In this document: in pieces, positions 62,340 through 64,000 of the stretch
How the letters are laid out: every line of letters begins with the position of its first letter
Position numbering within the stretch: position 1 is the first letter of the stretch
NCBI RefSeq assembly: GCF_020564935.1
Contig: NZ_JAJCXB010000028.1
Location: forward strand, 22,341 to 86,340
Direction: 5' to 3'
Length of the DNA: 64,000 nt
Source: Streptomyces pinistramenti
GTDB taxonomy: Bacteria; Actinomycetota; Actinomycetes; Streptomycetales; Streptomycetaceae
The notes under the pieces: generated by a model
What the model saw: the letters and a program-made list of their open reading frames with translations, nothing else
Told to the model about the DNA's origin: nothing
The model's database searches: none
Translations under genes and position numbers: made by a program

Positions 62340-62494
62340 GCCGCTTCCTGCGGGCCGCGTCACCCGCCGGGGCCGCTGCGCCCGGCGGGTGACCCGCACC
62401 GGATTCACTCGTTTCACCGAACGTGGAACAGCAGGCGACATCCCCCCGTCAGGACCGCACCCTCCCCGACCGTGCCGACGGCTCCGGCGATGCC

Positions 62495-64000
62495 ATGGAC
62501 GTCGAGCAGGCCGAGGCCGCCCTGATCGAGCACTACCCGCGGCTGGTGCGGCTGGCCTATCTCGTCCTGCCGTCCGGCGCGAGCCGCAGCCGGCGGGTGC
62601 CGGTCGCCCACGCGGTCGTGCAGCGCGCCCTGCCGCGCCGCCGCACCGCCACCCGCGGCCGCACCCCCGGACTGCCCGCGCAGCGCAGCGGCACGGACGC
62701 CGGGTCCGATCCCGGCTACGCCTTCCTCCGGCTGCGGGTGCTGCGCGGCGCCCTGGCCGCCGGGCGCGCCCGGTGGCGGATTCCCACGCCGCCCCCGCTG
62801 CTGCCCCAGGTGTGGGGGCTGCGGCTGTTCCCGCGCTCCGGAGGTTCCGGTGAACTCGCCCTGGACCAGGCCCTGTCGGAGCTTTCGGGACCGGCGCGGG
62901 CGGCGTTCGTGCTGCGCGGTCTCGACCGGCTGACGGCGCAGGAAACCCGCGCGGTCCTGGAGGCTGCGGGGGTGCCGGACGCGGGCGCGGCGCTGGAGGA
63001 GGCGGAGCGGGTCGCGCTCCCTGCGGGCGGCCGGGCCGGTGCGCTGCTGGAGTCGGCGGAGTTCGACGCGTGCGCGCTGCAGGCCCGGCCGACGGACCTG
63101 ATCCGGCGACGGCAGCACGTCCGCGCGCTGCTGGCGGCGGGCGCCGCTGTGATGGTGTGCGGGGCGCTGCTGGGGCTGCCGGGCGAGGGCTGGGGGCCGG
63201 ACGGCGCGGCCGCCCCGCCGTACGCGCAGAACGCCGCGGCGCAGGCGGCGCTGGATCCCGACCAGGTGACGGCGGTGCCGGCGGCGGCCTGGAAGACCGC
63301 GGCGCGGCAGGACTTCGCCGCCTGGCCGGCCCGCGGCGACCGCACCGGCGACCGGGAGTTGCTGCGCCGGGCGCTGGCGGTGTGGGCCAGGCCGGGCGCC
63401 GGGGTGGTGGTGTCCGCGACGCCGGGCACGCCGTCCGGGCCCGCGGCGGGGCCGCCGCAGCTGCTGTTCGCGGGGAGGGTCGACCACGCCGCCGTGGTGC
63501 TCTTCCACGAAGGGCAGCGGCTGGTGCGGTACGCCGAGGCGGCGGACGGCGAGGGCCGGGCCGAAGGGGCGGGCGCCGCGCTGGAATTCGCGCGGGCGGA
63601 CGGCGCGCAGGGGGCATCGGCCGGCGCGCTGGTGGTGGGCCGCACGGACCACAACGTCCGCTATCTGACGGCCCCTTGGACGGCGTCGGTGCGGCTGGTG
63701 GATCTGCTGAAGCCGGGCGCCGCCGGTGAGTGGCTGCCCGTCGGCGCGCAGGGCGTGACCGGCCCCGCGCCGGCCCCCGGCAGGGACGCCACCTGCGACC
63801 GGTGGCCCGCGCTGCGGATCGGCGGCCGGCTGCTGACCGATCTCGGCGAGCTGACCCCGGCCCGGCTGACGTACGGCAGCCCGCGCGGGCCGGGCGAGGT
63901 CAGCGGTCCCCAGGGGCGTACGGCGTGGGCGCGTACGGCGTGCCGGCTGCCCGCGCTGCGCGGGCAGGGTGGTTTGCAGAGCGTGAACGCCTGGCCGTTC
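62495..64000 (+). CDS. Sigma-like membrane protein, paralogue, cut by window end
   Basis: At least 502 residues are present and the frame is open to the window edge. It repeats the plan of the gene at 14256-16160: MDVEQAEAALIEHYPRLVRLAYLVL (sigma region 2-like), SGELALDQALSELSGPARAAFVL (region 4-like, about 125-160), a transmembrane helix at about 210-228 and an extracytoplasmic domain with Cys. Both proteins share ESxEFDxCxxQxRPTDLxRRRQ just before the helix. ATG 62495 aligns best with the paralogue; an in-frame GTG at 62423 would add 24 residues. The C-terminus is missing. Confidence 0.6.
   Translation, partial: MDVEQAEAALIEHYPRLVRLAYLVLPSGASRSRRVPVAHAVVQRALPRRRTATRGRTPGLPAQRSGTDAGSDPGYAFLRLRVLRGALAAGRARWRIPTPPPLLPQVWGLRLFPRSGGSGELALDQALSELSGPARAAFVLRGLDRLTAQETRAVLEAAGVPDAGAALEEAERVALPAGGRAGALLESAEFDACALQARPTDLIRRRQHVRALLAAGAAVMVCGALLGLPGEGWGPDGAAAPPYAQNAAAQAALDPDQVTAVPAAAWKTAARQDFAAWPARGDRTGDRELLRRALAVWARPGAGVVVSATPGTPSGPAAGPPQLLFAGRVDHAAVVLFHEGQRLVRYAEAADGEGRAEGAGAALEFARADGAQGASAGALVVGRTDHNVRYLTAPWTASVRLVDLLKPGAAGEWLPVGAQGVTGPAPAPGRDATCDRWPALRIGGRLLTDLGELTPARLTYGSPRGPGEVSGPQGRTAWARTACRLPALRGQGGLQSVNAWPF

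Noticed and set aside
57504..63617. A 2037-codon open frame on the minus strand across the GH89 gene
   Set aside because: It is antisense to a clear exported glycosidase, is low-complexity Arg/Pro/Gly-rich, and only its last 266 codons (OlsB) show family motifs.

Overview
The window is a high-GC actinobacterial chromosome segment, almost certainly from a Streptomyces. The evidence is GC-saturated third codon positions, frequent GTG starts, actinobacterial families (DUF4191, DUF397, SARP, WYL, NsdA-like regulators), and the gene order lipB-lipA-small ORF-DUF4191-RDD-glnA that is known from streptomycetes. No rRNA, tRNA, CRISPR array or intact insertion sequence was recognised.

Region 1 (about 0.2-26.5 kb) is core metabolism. 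It holds two membrane proteins, cobS, pepA, and then a pyruvate/2-oxoacid dehydrogenase set: lpdA (E3), sucB-type E2 with two lipoyl domains, a GntR/FCD regulator and aceE (E1). A perfect 8-1-8 inverted repeat sits just upstream of aceE. WYL, SDR, sigma-like membrane protein, DUF4240, TIGR01777, FAD oxidoreductase and NsdA-like regulator genes follow. The lipoate pair lipB/lipA, which supplies the cofactor of the E2 protein, then leads into DUF4191, RDD and glnA. glnA carries a recognisable pair of GlnR boxes and the adenylylatable Tyr motif of type I glutamine synthetase.

Region 2 (about 26.5-45.5 kb) is an accessory island placed after glnA. Its core is a leftward operon of four genes: a tandem RecB/AddB-type PD-(D/E)XK nuclease, a zinc-ribbon protein, a DinG/XPD-type Fe-S helicase and a PIWI-domain protein of the pPIWI_RE type. 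The first three genes overlap by 4 and 8 bp, so the set is probably co-translated. This is a predicted nucleic-acid-guided or otherwise PIWI-centred defence system. Beside it lie a stand-alone Ser/Thr kinase (divergent from the operon, 63 bp away) and an AfsR-like SARP/NB-ARC/TPR regulator (convergent with the kinase). These three kb are visibly less GC-rich than the rest. Around them are unrecognised genes, several joined by stop/start overlaps, and a HTH_17/excisionase-like gene without an integrase.

Region 3 (about 45.6-64 kb) returns to ordinary Streptomyces content. It holds an Fpg/Nei-type DNA glycosylase, a carnitine-type acyltransferase with a 2OG-Fe(II) oxygenase, fadH with a PadR repressor and a TGCAAC-palindrome operator over its promoter, a small conserved gene, an acyl-CoA ligase, a Gfo/Idh/MocA oxidoreductase, and a Cys-Cys leader peptide before a winged-helix regulator. 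It continues with the ornithine-lipid pair olsB-olsA, a Tat-type exported GH89 alpha-N-acetylglucosaminidase, an orphan DUF397 gene and, cut by the window end, a paralogue of the sigma-like membrane protein of region 1. Strong hairpins mark most convergent gene ends.
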